A stretch of DNA of 64,000 nt, from positions 53,952,649-54,016,648 of the forward strand of contig CM026401.1 in NCBI GenBank assembly GCA_014843695.1, in the 5' to 3' direction. Positions 20,289-32,100 of this stretch are shown here, piece by piece. The translations under genes and the position numbers were made by a program. This DNA is from Archivesica marissinica. Lineage: Eukaryota; Mollusca; Bivalvia; Venerida; Vesicomyidae. Every line of letters begins with the position of its first letter. The first letter of the stretch is position 1. Below the pieces are notes generated by a model. That model was not told the origin of the DNA and did no database searches. It worked only from the letters and a program-made list of their open reading frames with translations.

Positions 20289-20680
20289 ATATCTGCTGAC
20301 TGCTTATACAGTGATAGTATATTAGCCGATATGTAAGAAATAAAATAGTTAAACTTTACAGCACCCTTCTTATATTCTTTTCTCAAATTCGTAAAGATGG
20401 TGGTAAAGTGGTTCCGGGCTATCAATGCCCGTGTGTGTCTAGGCCATCAAGGCCTGTGCGGTTCTGGGCCGTCAATGTCCAAGTGGGACCGGGCATATAA
20501 AGGTGTTTGAATCAGTTTATTGAGTGGCAGATGAGATTGTAACAGAGATAGAAATATCTAACAGCATCATTTGCCACTGAAAAAGCTGAACTGCATGTCA
20601 TGAAAAAAACATTCTAACATTTTTCAATATAAAAGGAATTTACAATTACCCTTGTAGAGTCACGACTCCATTGACCCTTT

Positions 20681-20951
20681 CCCTCATAGAAGCACCTCTT
20701 GACGCCATTCCCAATACGACATACATTTACAATGTAGTAGCCAAACCAATGCTCATAACCCTTTCCCTCATAGAAGCACCTCTTGACGCCATTCCCAATA
20801 TGACATACATTGAAAATGTAGTAGCCAAACCAATGTTCATAATAAAGGCCAGAATCTCATGTAGTCCCAGTAATATCTATGGAATTGAAAACTCCGGAAA
20901 AGAGATTAACTCATTCTCATTAACCTAAATCTCTATGAAGGAAAGGGTTAA
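20681..20951. mobile_element. MITE B copy
   Basis: Left end CCCTTTCCCTCATAGAAGC, with the first block (to GTAGCCAAACCAATG) tandemly repeated twice; right end GAAGGAAAGGGTTAA. The left TTAA has decayed to TTGA. Confidence 0.7.
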
Positions 20952-20984
20952 TTAGAACATCACTGTTCCAAGGAGAATAATGCT

Positions 20985-21180
20985 GCAAATAACGCTCAGT
21001 ATATCTTCAAGGGCTGTAACTCTGCAAGGCCAGTATGAGGCTGCAAATAGCGCTCAGTACATCTCCAAGGGCTGTAACTCTGCAAGGCATGTACGGAGCT
21101 GCAAATAGCGCTCAGTACATCTTCAAGGGCTGTAACTCTGCAAGGCCAGTATGAGGCTGCAAATAGCGCTCAGTACGTCG
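20985..21180. repeat. 58-bp tandem repeat
   Basis: A little over three copies of a unit containing GCTGCAAATAGCGCTCAGTA and AGGGCTGTAACTCTGCAAGG. Confidence 0.88.
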
Positions 21181-22059
21181 TCTCCATGCAGTTTTATCGC
21201 TGAAAGGTCGGGAATTTCATTGTAAACCTTCCCCCAAGTGCCATAACTACAGCCGGAGACAAAAAATATGTAATTACAGTCTATATCCGTTATGTCGAAT
21301 TCCGTCGGACCGAACAAAATACTTCGACATAACCGAAGTTTGACTTAACGAAATTCGATATAAACGGAGCCAGTTATATGTAACATGATAGTGTCTGAGA
21401 TGGGACTTTGATCCGACTTCGAGATAACCGGAGAATTCGACATAACCGACTTTGACATAACGGTTGTAGACTGTATCGGTATATGGATCTATTTTACAGG
21501 TAGGGCACTGGGATAAAGGGCATGTTCATAAATGTGACGCGCCGGATAAAAATATAAACATTCACGTTTTGACAGCACAATAAATACTGCTTGATAAGGT
21601 TACAAATTAGTTTATACAAATTTCTTACAACTTAAAAAGAGTGTTTGTTTATTATAGTGTCACCCCTATTTAAACCCCTTCCCGAATCCTATGCTTGTAT
21701 GCCTGGCTCCTGGTAGGCAATCGGTAACCATTACCTAACTAGCTGGGGGCTCACCAACCGGCCATATCAGAACGAACCCCCTGACGAGGTACGAACCTTC
21801 GACCTCCCGCTACGTAGGAGGAAGCCTTAACCACGGAAACTTATATTAATCACGCTCGAGACCTCAGTCCTGATGGAATCCATCGCCACGAGAGAGAAGA
21901 GCCAACGTGGAATTTAATGCCTTGCCTATGGGCACTATCGTAATGGCTCCAGTGGGGCTCAAACTCCGGACCTTCTGAGCCTTTCGCGAACACGCTACAA
22001 CGACTTCCAAGGTAACGCATTCAACTTCATAATCTAACTATAAAATGTTTTGCAACAAT

Positions 22060-22447
22060 GTGATAATAAAACAACAGCATTCGTAATTTGTTTACTTTGT
22101 CTTATATGTTTTACGAACATTTCTCCACAAGTTTACACATATAAAACAACAGCATTCGTAATTTGTTTACTTTGTCTTGTATGTTTTACGAACATTTCTC
22201 CACAAGTTTACACATATAAAACAACAGCATTCGTAATTTGTTTACTTTGTCTTGTATGTTTTACGAACATTTCTCCACAAGTTTACACATATAAAACAAC
22301 AGCATTCGTAATTTGTTTACTTTGTCTTGTATGTTTTACGAACATTTCTCCACAAGTTTACACATATAAAACAACAGCATTCGTAATTTGTTTACTTTGT
22401 CTTGTATGTTTTACGAACATTTCTCCACACGGCTACACATATAAAAC
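22060..22447. repeat. 75-bp tandem repeat with an open frame
   Basis: Five copies of a 75-bp unit, almost identical, reading in one + frame as TTAFVICLLCLVCFTNISPQ plus VYTYK. The frame is closed by a stop at 22460. The hydrophobic repeat looks membrane-like, but neither a promoter nor a family match is seen; a tandem duplication is sufficient explanation. Confidence 0.85.
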
Positions 22448-22675
22448 AGCACCATCGTAATTTCGTGTTATTTTTATTGTATTTTCTATCTTTGGCATCT
22501 AGTGAGCATACATACAAACGGTCTAATCAATAATATATTATATCCATTGTTACAACAGTAAGTGCAACAGTCTGTCACACAATAACTTGATTAAGGCATA
22601 TTTCTGTTGTAGCACATAAAAAAATGACAATATGTAAAAACGAAGCGTTAAAATGCAACATATCACAGTAGGTAG

Positions 22676-23455
22676 ACAGTGATGGCAACGAATATCTGAT
22701 TATATGATTAGACATCCGAATACTAAAACGGGAATCGAATATTCGAAAATAAATGGGTTTTTTTAATAGACAAAATCACACCCGAGAGGCTTGCAATACG
22801 TGGCAGTGAATGTAGATCGGGTAGGTGAATTTCAGGCGGGTAATGTTTGATTCAAGAAATAGTTGTTACTCGGTTATTTTTTATTGGTGAAATAACACAT
22901 GGTTTGGAGTTCCGACGCGTAGGAATTAACCATGCAGGCCATAGGCTGAGAACGACAAACCGGGTTTTATTTTAATATAAATAACGTAAATACAAATATT
23001 ATTTAGATACTAAAAGCGCAAAAATAGTTTTTAGAAAACCTAAATAAAGTCCAAAAACTACAAAAAAAACCATGGTTTGACATCATGCGCTAAACCATGG
23101 TTTGACATCATGCGCTAAACCATGGTCTGACATCATGTACCAAACCATGGTCTGGCATCATGTGATAAACCATGGTTTGACATCATACGTTAAACCATGG
23201 TTTGACAGCATGCGATAAACCATGGTTTGACATAATTCGCTAAACCATGGTTTGACAGCATGCGCTAAACCATGGTTTGACATCATGTGCTAAACCATGG
23301 TTTGACATCATGCGCTAAACCATGGTTTATTGGAGATTTAAACACGGTAAATTCCATCTTTGTCGAGTCCTGTTTTATTCCTTAACAATATGATGGAATA
23401 TTCGAATACCGTCCAAATCGCATTGCTAAATCACTATTCGTTGCCATCACTAATA
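22676..23455. mobile_element. hAT-like non-autonomous element with an internal palindrome array
   Basis: Inverted ends CAGTGATGGCAACGAATA (about 22676) and TATTCGTTGCCATCACT (about 23435-23452) resemble hAT-type termini; no clear 8-bp target duplication was found. Inside, 23070-23330 holds about eleven copies of a 25-bp unit, AAACCATGGTTTGACATCAT plus GCGCT, each containing the perfect palindrome AAACCATGGTTT. Confidence 0.65.
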
Positions 23456-23904
23456 CAAAGATTTAAGTAACCCTGGATATAAGCCAGATTACGGTAAAAT
23501 TAATCTGACTTTACAAGGCATCTTGTGCTGACCATGAGCAACAGTATGTCATAGGTTTGCTGGTTATAACATTGTTCCTTGGCTGATTCCGAGATCTGCA
23601 CTCGGCTTTCTAAATAAATATTAAGGTTTCTAAATATGTAAATTACGAGATTCAGTCCTGACATGCGCCAACAAGAATGTTAGTCTATGCCACCACTGTG
23701 GTTCTGTCTGGGGTTCAGACACTTCACAACACTGTTAGTCTTCACAAGAATTTTGAAAATGTAAATGGACTGTGAGTGGTATAAGTAAATGGACGGATGA
23801 GTTGACTAAGGAAGCTAAATCACAGTAGCTTCAATACACAGTAACATATACACACAAATACGGTACACACCAACATATAGACGTATAACTTTCTCAGATG
23901 AATG

Positions 23905-24258
23905 AACTCTACACCCCTGGTGGGATTCGAACCTACAGCAGTGAGGGGCAAACCTACAGCAGTGAGGGGCAAACCTACAGCAGTGAGGGGCAAACCTACA
24001 GCAGTGAGGGGCAAACCTACAGCAGTGAGGGGCAAACCTACAGCAGTGAGGGGCAAACCTACAGCAGTGAGGGGCAAACCTACAACAGTGAGGGGCAAAC
24101 CTACAGCAGTGAGGGGCAAACCTACAGCAGTGAGGGGCAAACCTACAGCAGTGAGGGGCAAACCTACAGCAGTGAGGGGCAAACCTACAGCAGTGAGGGG
24201 CAAACCTACAGCAGTGAGGGGCAGTGACTTGAAGTCAACAACCATAACCACTCGATAA
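23905..24258 (-). repeat. 21-bp minisatellite born inside a tRNA-derived SINE
   Basis: About 14 copies of GGCAAACCTACAGCAGTGAG plus G, starting at the SINE B-box (GGGATTCGAACCTACAGCAG). The SINE head resumes after the array (AACCATAACCACTCG). The other SINE 5 copies, at 30225-30345 and 48140-48292, have a single unit here. Confidence 0.85.
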
Positions 24259-24388
24259 ACTCGTTCACTGAGGCCTCTACAATCCCCTATAACAGACTTT
24301 GGTAGCAAGAACAGTGAAATAGAACGTGTTAACACATAAATGGATTACTGAATTTGTAGAGACATAAATGAACCATTCGTTCACTGAG

Positions 24389-24685
24389 CAGGGATCATTT
24401 TAGAGGGCGATGTGGGCGAAAGTGTCGCCCTAGGGACCCTGACTTCGCTCTCTGGGGGCCCCACTTCTCCCTTAAAAAAAATTGTTTTTTTGCTTTTTAT
24501 GATTTTCAAACAAAATTTTGTCTAGTAAGATACACTGGCCCATTATAAAGCACTCCTTCTATTCAAATGTTGTATTTAATGGCTGTACTGTGCATTTTAA
24601 CCCTATTTTGCATTAGTTTATTAAAGAACACCATTTAAGGAAGCGATCACGCGCTTTCTCACTTTCTGACCAAGAATGAACCCTG
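24389..24685. mobile_element. Element with CAGGG ends and 5-bp target duplication
   Basis: Ends CAGGGATCATTTTAGAG and AGAATGAACCCTG are inverted. CTGAG flanks both sides exactly (24384-24388 and 24686-24690). The internal GGGCGATGTGGGCGAAA and CTGGGGGCCCCACTTCTC are shared with the other copies. CAGGG ends with 5-bp duplications would fit a hAT5-type element. Confidence 0.75.
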
Positions 24686-25126
24686 CTGAGGCCTCTACAA
24701 TCCGCTATAACAGACTTTGGTAGCAAGGACAGTGAAATAGAAACTTGTTAACACGTAAATGGAAAACTGAATTTGTAGAGACATAAATGCCACTCTATGG
24801 TGTAAGGGAGACAATTATGCAGCGTAAAGCACGCACAAGAATTCAGTATTCCATTTACAGTCAAATCCGTATTAGTGGTCACATTTAAACAGAAATAGAA
24901 CTTTCTAACACGTAAATGGAATACTGAATGTTTAGAGACATAATAAATGCCAGTCTATGCTGTAAGGGAGATAATCATACACAGCAAAGGACGCATATGG
25001 AGATAATCTCAATAAGCTTTCGATTCAATCTGTTTTCATTCTGTATACAATAGATATGTACTGTACATTATGAATGAATAAATATGTTTAAACCAAAGAA
25101 CACACAAGAATTCAGTATTCCATTTA

Positions 25127-25610
25127 CAGTAAAGTATGTATTAGTGGTCACATTTAACCAGCCAGCTTCCCAATCGGATGTTTTATTATATATTTATTTA
25201 ACCTCTATTAGGCAGCCACCTGTGCTAAGCAGCCACCTATGCTAAGCAGTCACCTGTGCTAAGCAGTCACCTGTGCTAAGCAGCCACTCTTTCTACATCC
25301 CTTGGTTGGCTGCTTAACACAGTTTTGACAACAACGTCAATGTGCTAAACTTTTATTTATTTATTATTTAAGTTTATTTAACGTTGCTACCGGTTACCCA
25401 TTTCAGCAACGGGCCATTTACCTAACAACACATTTCCTGGGCAAGCTCCAGCAGTTAACCAGTACTTGGTGCACCGACCTCCGTAAGAAACCGCCAACTT
25501 TTTCATATAAAGAGACACGGTTCGAGCGAGGCGCGAACCCGTGACCATCAATGGTGATAGGTTACTATGGTATACAAGTCAGCGACCGTAACCACTCGAC
25601 AACGGAGGCG
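25127..25610. mobile_element. MITE and SINE family 2 at the NPHP4 3' end
   Basis: A MITE related to that at 5424 lies at 25127-25330, with AAGCAGTCACCTGTGCT repeats. A - strand SINE 2 follows at 25372-25610, only about 50 bp beyond the NPHP4 stop, so the 3' UTR probably includes SINE sequence. TTTATT motifs (AATAAA on -) occur near 25350-25372. Confidence 0.55.
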
Positions 25611-25660
25611 GTGATAAACACATAAATGTGGAAGTTGAATTTTGAGGAGTGCGTATATTA

Positions 25661-26189
25661 TTACATCCTTTGATATACAGCCACTACCCGAAATGTTTCT
25701 TCATTTTTGTCTTCATCATCATTTATAAACACTAGAATTTCTGCCGTGCCCGCTTGCTGTAGCGGCACGAACCTCAGTCCGATCGTTGTCGTTCCCCCGC
25801 CCTCGATTTCCAGAGACGATTCTTTAAACTGTAAGAGATCCTCTCTGTTGGAATGAAGAAGGAATGTCTTTTTATGTGGGTAGGGATTCGTGTATGTGAT
25901 CTTTTTGCTACACCCTTTACCTCCACCCACGGGCAAAACTAGTTCAAATGCCCTCGATATCATCGGTGCACGTGAACTTACGCAGATGAGCCACGTGCGC
26001 ACGAGCTGGTGAAATTCCACATCGACAACGTTGAGATAGAAGAATTTATTGCCCTCCTGCATCGGCCGGACGGCCACGTTGAGCTCGTGCACGGCACCTG
26101 CGGCCAACATGAATTGTTCGGCGGGGTAGAGCGTCATTTCCTCGAGATGGGAGGAGAAGCACTTGACCCGACGAGATGCTTGAGTACCC
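25661..26189 (-). CDS. NPHP4: NPHP4 last exon and stop
   Basis: Acceptor GTTATTTACAG; TAA at 25661-25663. It encodes the final 176 residues: GTQASRRVKCFSSHLEEMTL, the VDVEFHQLVRTWLICVSS block, then ITYTNPYPHKKTFLLHSN and a closing DDEDKNEETFRVVAVYQ. These form an ASPM/Hydin-type Ig fold and end where vertebrate NPHP4 ends. Confidence 0.97.
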
Positions 26190-29100
26190 CTGTAAATAAC
26201 CAAGAAACAGCAAATAGAACAGACAGTAAATCAATCAATCAATCAATTTATTTCACATAAAACATTATTACAATGTTTAAAGTGTTATATACAAATTTTC
26301 AGAGAAGACATGTTATTATATAGATACCATTTTCTGAAGGTCATATACAAATTCAGAAAAACGGTTGCATGTACCAAGTAGATTTTGACGAATATAGATA
26401 ATACATAATAGACAATCATGTTCTTTGACCAAACTCAAACAGAAACCCTTATCTTATTTGCAAAGTAAATAGAACATGCATCAGGAATGAGATCTCGAGA
26501 GTTATTAATATAAGTTGTAAAAATTTGTTTCTAAATCGAGCTAAAAATAAATGTGTATAAACTTACACATCTGATATTATCTAGAACAAACCTGAGAATA
26601 AGAGAGAATCTACTCGTCTGACCCTCCACACACGATATGTCCACCCTCTGTAAGGCGTGTACATAGAACTGCCAGATCTGAATAGGACGCGCCATGAATG
26701 CATCTAGATAAACGGCCATGAAGAATCTCTTGATTTGAGGTGAGGCTCCTAGAGGGACCTGAAGAAAAGGGGGGGAATTAATTACTTCAATGCTAGAATC
26801 TACGAAATCTGTACCAAGAATTTTGAGGCGAGGCTCCTAGAGGGACCTGAAGAAAAAAGGGAAAACAAATCATTAATTACTTGAATGCTAGAATCTGCAA
26901 AATATCATAGTAAAAATTACTATCTGTACCATGAATTTTGAGGCGAGGCTCCTAGAGGGACCTGAAGAAAAAAGGAAAACAACTCATTAATTACTTAACC
27001 CATTCAACACCAAGTAATTGACCTGGACTGGTGCATCATATTTTTAGACCAATAAATTTATAAGAAAATTACATTTGGACCAGTTCATTTATCAAAATGG
27101 GTAATTTTTCTCTAAAAATAGCAATTTTACTGGCAAAAAGTGCAGATCCTGATGAGACGGCTCGTTACGAGCCGGCTCATCTGGATCTACACTTTTTGTT
27201 AGCCTATTTAGAGGTCTGTGGTGTTGAAAGGGTTAAATGCTAGAATCTGCAAAATATCATCATTCGGTCTGTTGCGTTTACAACAAGGTAAAAGCAGTAG
27301 GGCGGAGCTACAACAAGACGGGACAAAAGTGGGCTGTACTATATGAACTACATGTATGTGCGTGAAAGATGTGAAAATTGGCTAAAACAGCTGTTCCCAC
27401 AGATGAGTTTACATTGTGTATATATAGGCTGCACAATGGGGAATGGAACCCATTATTCATAGTTACCTACCTTGATGAAGACATCTTGAGGTTCTCCGGG
27501 CTGGGTGGATTTGGTATCACATATAATGTTGGGGTCGCTACACCTAGCTATAGTCTGCATTATCTGACCACTGCCCACTGGTGCTCCTGCAATATCAAAG
27601 ATCGAACATAAGCACTTGTATTACAGGATATTCTAATATGGGCTTCAGGCGTGAATGTTGGTTAGGTCTTTGGATTTAGAGTTTGTACCAATAGTGATAA
27701 AGTGGATGCCCCTCAGAGCATTATTCCATGCACTATTAGGCACCCTGGTAGAACAACGGACATTTCCGCAAGACAGCTGGATAGCTTTCTCATGTACCAA
27801 GGGATGCCTGAGTAGACTCTACAGTTGCAGAAGAACGACCTTGCCGTGTATTGAAGCTTGCAAATGTCACAAGCATGGCGATGACTGTCTGAACATTCTA
27901 CCTGATGGCACATGAACTCAGCTACCCTAAGCTAGTTTGTATTCCAGTACAAAGTTGATTATAGTAACAAAATAAAATGTAACTGTTTCCTTAGTTTATA
28001 CAAATTTATTTTAGCTCGATTGCGAAATAACTTAAACTAATCACTCTCGAGACCTCATTCCTGATGGAATCCATCGTCACGAGGGAGAGAGAAGAGGCAT
28101 GTGGAATTTAAATGCCTTGCCTAAGGATACAATCGTAACGGCTCCAGCGGGGCTCGAACTCCGGGCCTTTCGCACTGTATCCTTGACAGTTAATATATCC
28201 CAAATCAGAACCACAACATTTATGATGAAGTTAAATCATTAATCTATAGAGGTATCTGTATGAATCGCACGTAATCATTGATCAAATTTGCCTTGTGGCA
28301 GCCATATCGATATCTTGGCATATTTAGGGTTAAATAATTATCTCAATGGATTCCTTGTACCTGAAAACATACAAAATCATGTTTCATTTATGTTCTTACC
28401 ATGTTTGGTACCAAAGATATGGCCCAAAATGAATTTGTCACTTTTCAGTGGCGGCCATTTTGGATTTGTCACGTTTAAGGGTTAACCGTTGAAAATACAG
28501 TCGGGAAAACCCCCTAGATCGATTTAGATAAATACGTCTAAAACTGTTGTTTGCCAGTCGTAAACATGAAATGCCTCCACCATTAACATTTTCTGAAATT
28601 TGGTCTAGTCTAATCTGTTTATATCAAATTTCGTTAATTCAAACTTCGGTTATGTCAAGGTATTTTGTTTGGTTCGACAGAATTCGATATAACGGATGTA
28701 GACTGTATATGTTTCTTCGGATTTTACGACTGCATCAGCACCATTTTCGGCTATATCGCCAGTGGGCAGTTTACCTAACAACAGCTTTCCTGAGCAGGCT
28801 CCAGCGGTTAACCAGTACCACAACCTCCGTAACAAACTGCCAACGTTTTCATACAAATGTGACACGGTCTGAATGGGGCTCGAACCCGTGACCATCAATG
28901 ATGATAGGTTACAGTGGTATACAAGTCAGGGACCTTAACCACTCGGCCACGCCGACAACACCACACCTCAAAACGTACCTGGTAAACTGTCTAGCGGAGG
29001 TAATCTTATTGACTTTTTGAGGAAAGTTTGTTCCGGGCTATGGAATCTGAAAGTCTGGTCTATAACATGTGGCTGGGGCTCCACCTTCAACAACAGAACA

Positions 29101-32100
29101 GCTAACGGCTTGTCATCCTCACTCCTGAAGTATATCTGAAACAGTGGTAAGTAGTAGAAGTCTGATAGTGCAGTGGTAACGCGTTCGCTTCAGGCGCGGA
29201 GTTCGAGCCCTGCTGGAGCCGTTACGATTGTGCCCTTAGGCAAGGCCTTTAAATTCAACATGTCTCTTCTCTCTCCCTCGTGATGATGGATTCCATCAGG
29301 AATGAGGTCTTGAGAGTGATTAATATAAGTTGTAAGAACTTGTTTCACAATCGAGTTAAAATAAATGTGTATAAACTAAGTAGTAGCTAAAATAATATGG
29401 TCACAATTCGAAAGAAATTGTAAGTAGCAATAAATGCCAGAGCTTAATTGGAATTGGATTTTTTAAATGTTAAGTGTATAAGAGTGGTGGAACCTATGCT
29501 CGACATATTCCTATGCTCGGCGTATTCCTATGCTCGGCGTATTTTTTCCATTTACATCCGTATTTAAAATATTTAAATAGTTTTAACCTATTTTCGCTGA
29601 CAGAGGTGAAGCATGGTTCAATAACATTCCGTTATGCATACCGGTAGCCTAATGCAACTGTCACCTGACTGGTTCAGTAGCCGAATATAAATAGACAACT
29701 TGTTGGAAAAAAAAATTCCACCGAAATGTGCGGTTTATGAGCATTTCAGGTGGCTATCCGGATTGGGAAAAAAATGTACAAATAACCAGAAAAAAGTTTC
29801 TTACGAGTTGTAATATTGTTAGTTATTGATGTTACTAAGTCAAAATAATATATTCAACATTTACCCAAGCATAAATAAAAAAAATCATGCCCTAAAGTAT
29901 CTTGTTACCCATGGAAACAGGTGCCGTGGCGATAGCTGTATTTAGACGCATGGTCACGTAATGAAGCTAAAATTTTCAACAACAATTTTATGAAAGTTGT
30001 GTTCACGACTTAAGAAAATAATAATATACACAGCAAGTGCATTTAACTTTTTTTATAGGCCATGATATGTAGGATTTACGCCGAGCATAAGTTCCACCAC
30101 TCTATTATTTTCCGAAACCAATTGGGATTATGTTTAGTGTGTTCCTCTTGCTTAGGCTTAGTACTACAGGTATTTGGGGGGGGGGGCGGGGATATGGTGA
30201 ATCCAGCTGTTATTGGTACGATCGGTGTACCCAGGTATAACCACTGACCTTCTGCAAGACTGCAAGACAGCTTCCTCACATGAAAAATAATTCTACATCC
30301 CCTGTGGGATTCCAACCTACAGTGGCGAGGGGCAAGTGAGATAATTGAATGTAAATGATCAATATACACAGCATTTAATCACCTGTGAATATTCACTAGC
30401 GCAACCAGGATTTGCAGCTTGGGGGATGGGGTGGTTGATGCTAACTGACTGATTCTAGTGGATCCGGTGGCTTGGCATACTCCCACAATATCCATTTTTG
30501 AATGGCATTGCATACAGGGCAAATATAAAGCACTTTCAGATTGCAGCATTTGGTACATAATTCCGGAACAGTATCGGTGCTCCCTTTTGTGACAATCTAA
30601 GCAGCCGAGGTGTATCCCACCCCATTGATTCCGCTAGTGATTTTAACCAGTGGATAGTAATGGCGTCAATACCTGTAACACACATGCATACCTGTAACAC
30701 ACATGCCTACCTGTAACACACATGTATACCTGTAACACACTTGCCTACCTGTAACACACATGCCTACTTGTAACACACATGCATACCTGTAACACACTTG
30801 CCTACCTGTAACACACATGCATACCTGTAACACACATGCCTACCTGTAACACACATGCATACCTGTAACACACATGCATACCTGTAACACACATCCATAC
30901 CTGTAACACACATGCATACCTGTAACACACATCCATACCTGTAACACACATGCATACCTGTAACACACATGCATACCTGTAACACACATGCCTACCTTTA
31001 ATGTCTTCGGCTTCAGTGCATCATTTTGTTTGGATATCTTTGTTTTTGCTGTCTGTCTGAATGGATCAACAGGGCCCTGGAACACAAGTAAAACATGATA
31101 TTACACTAGCCTAACAATATTATAAGTACATGTACATGTTTTACACAAAATCTTTTTTCAAAATCATATACAGTGACGGCCATCTAAACCGAACGGCCAC
31201 CGGCAAACACCAGACCATAGGCAAACACCGGACCACAGACAGCCACCGGACCATAGACAAACACCAGATCATAGCTAAACACCGGACCATAGGCAAACAC
31301 AAGACCATAGGCAAACACCAAACCACAGGCAAACACCAGACCATAGGCAAACACCGGAACACAGACAAACACCGGACCATAGGCAAACACCAGACCATAG
31401 GCAACATCGAACCATAAGCAAAGTTCGGTTTGGAGGGGTATTCTGTTTAGAACGTGGGGCAATTTTCTCCTAAATTAACAATTTCAAGTCTGCAATGCAT
31501 AGAAGATGGCTGAGCCATGTTTATAGTTTGGCAGTTAGTAAAGAACTGATTAGGTATTTGAATGTCTGCCTACCTGGGGTGTAGCCGACTGTTCTGCCAG
31601 GAAGGATAGGTATTTGAATGTCTTGCCTACCTGGGGTGTAGCCGACTGTTCTGCCAGGAAGGATAGGTATTTGAATGTCTTGCCTACCTGGGGTGTAGCC
31701 GACTGTTCTGCGAGGAAGGATAGGTATTTGAATGTCTGCCTACCTGGGGTGTAGCCGACTGTTCTGCGAGGAAGGATAGGTATTTGAATGTCTGCCTACC
31801 TGGGGTGTAGCCGACTGTTCTGCCAGGAAGGATAGGTATTTGAATGTCTGCCTACCTGGGGTGTAGCCGACTGTTCTGCCAGGAAGGATAGATATTAGAA
31901 TGTCTTGCCTACCTGGGGTGTAGCTGACTGTTCTGCCAGGAAGGATAGGTATTTGAATGTCTTGCCTACCTGGGGTGTAGCCGACTGTTCTGCCAGGAAG
32001 GATAGGTATTTGAATGTCTGCCTACCTGGGGTGTAGCTGACTGTTCTGCGAGGAAGGATAGGTATTTGAATGGAATGTTGACAGTCTCCTTCGGTCGCAG

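Noticed and set aside
22050..22460. Membrane-like 136-codon frame
   Set aside because: Built from five copies of a 75-bp unit; no supporting gene signals.
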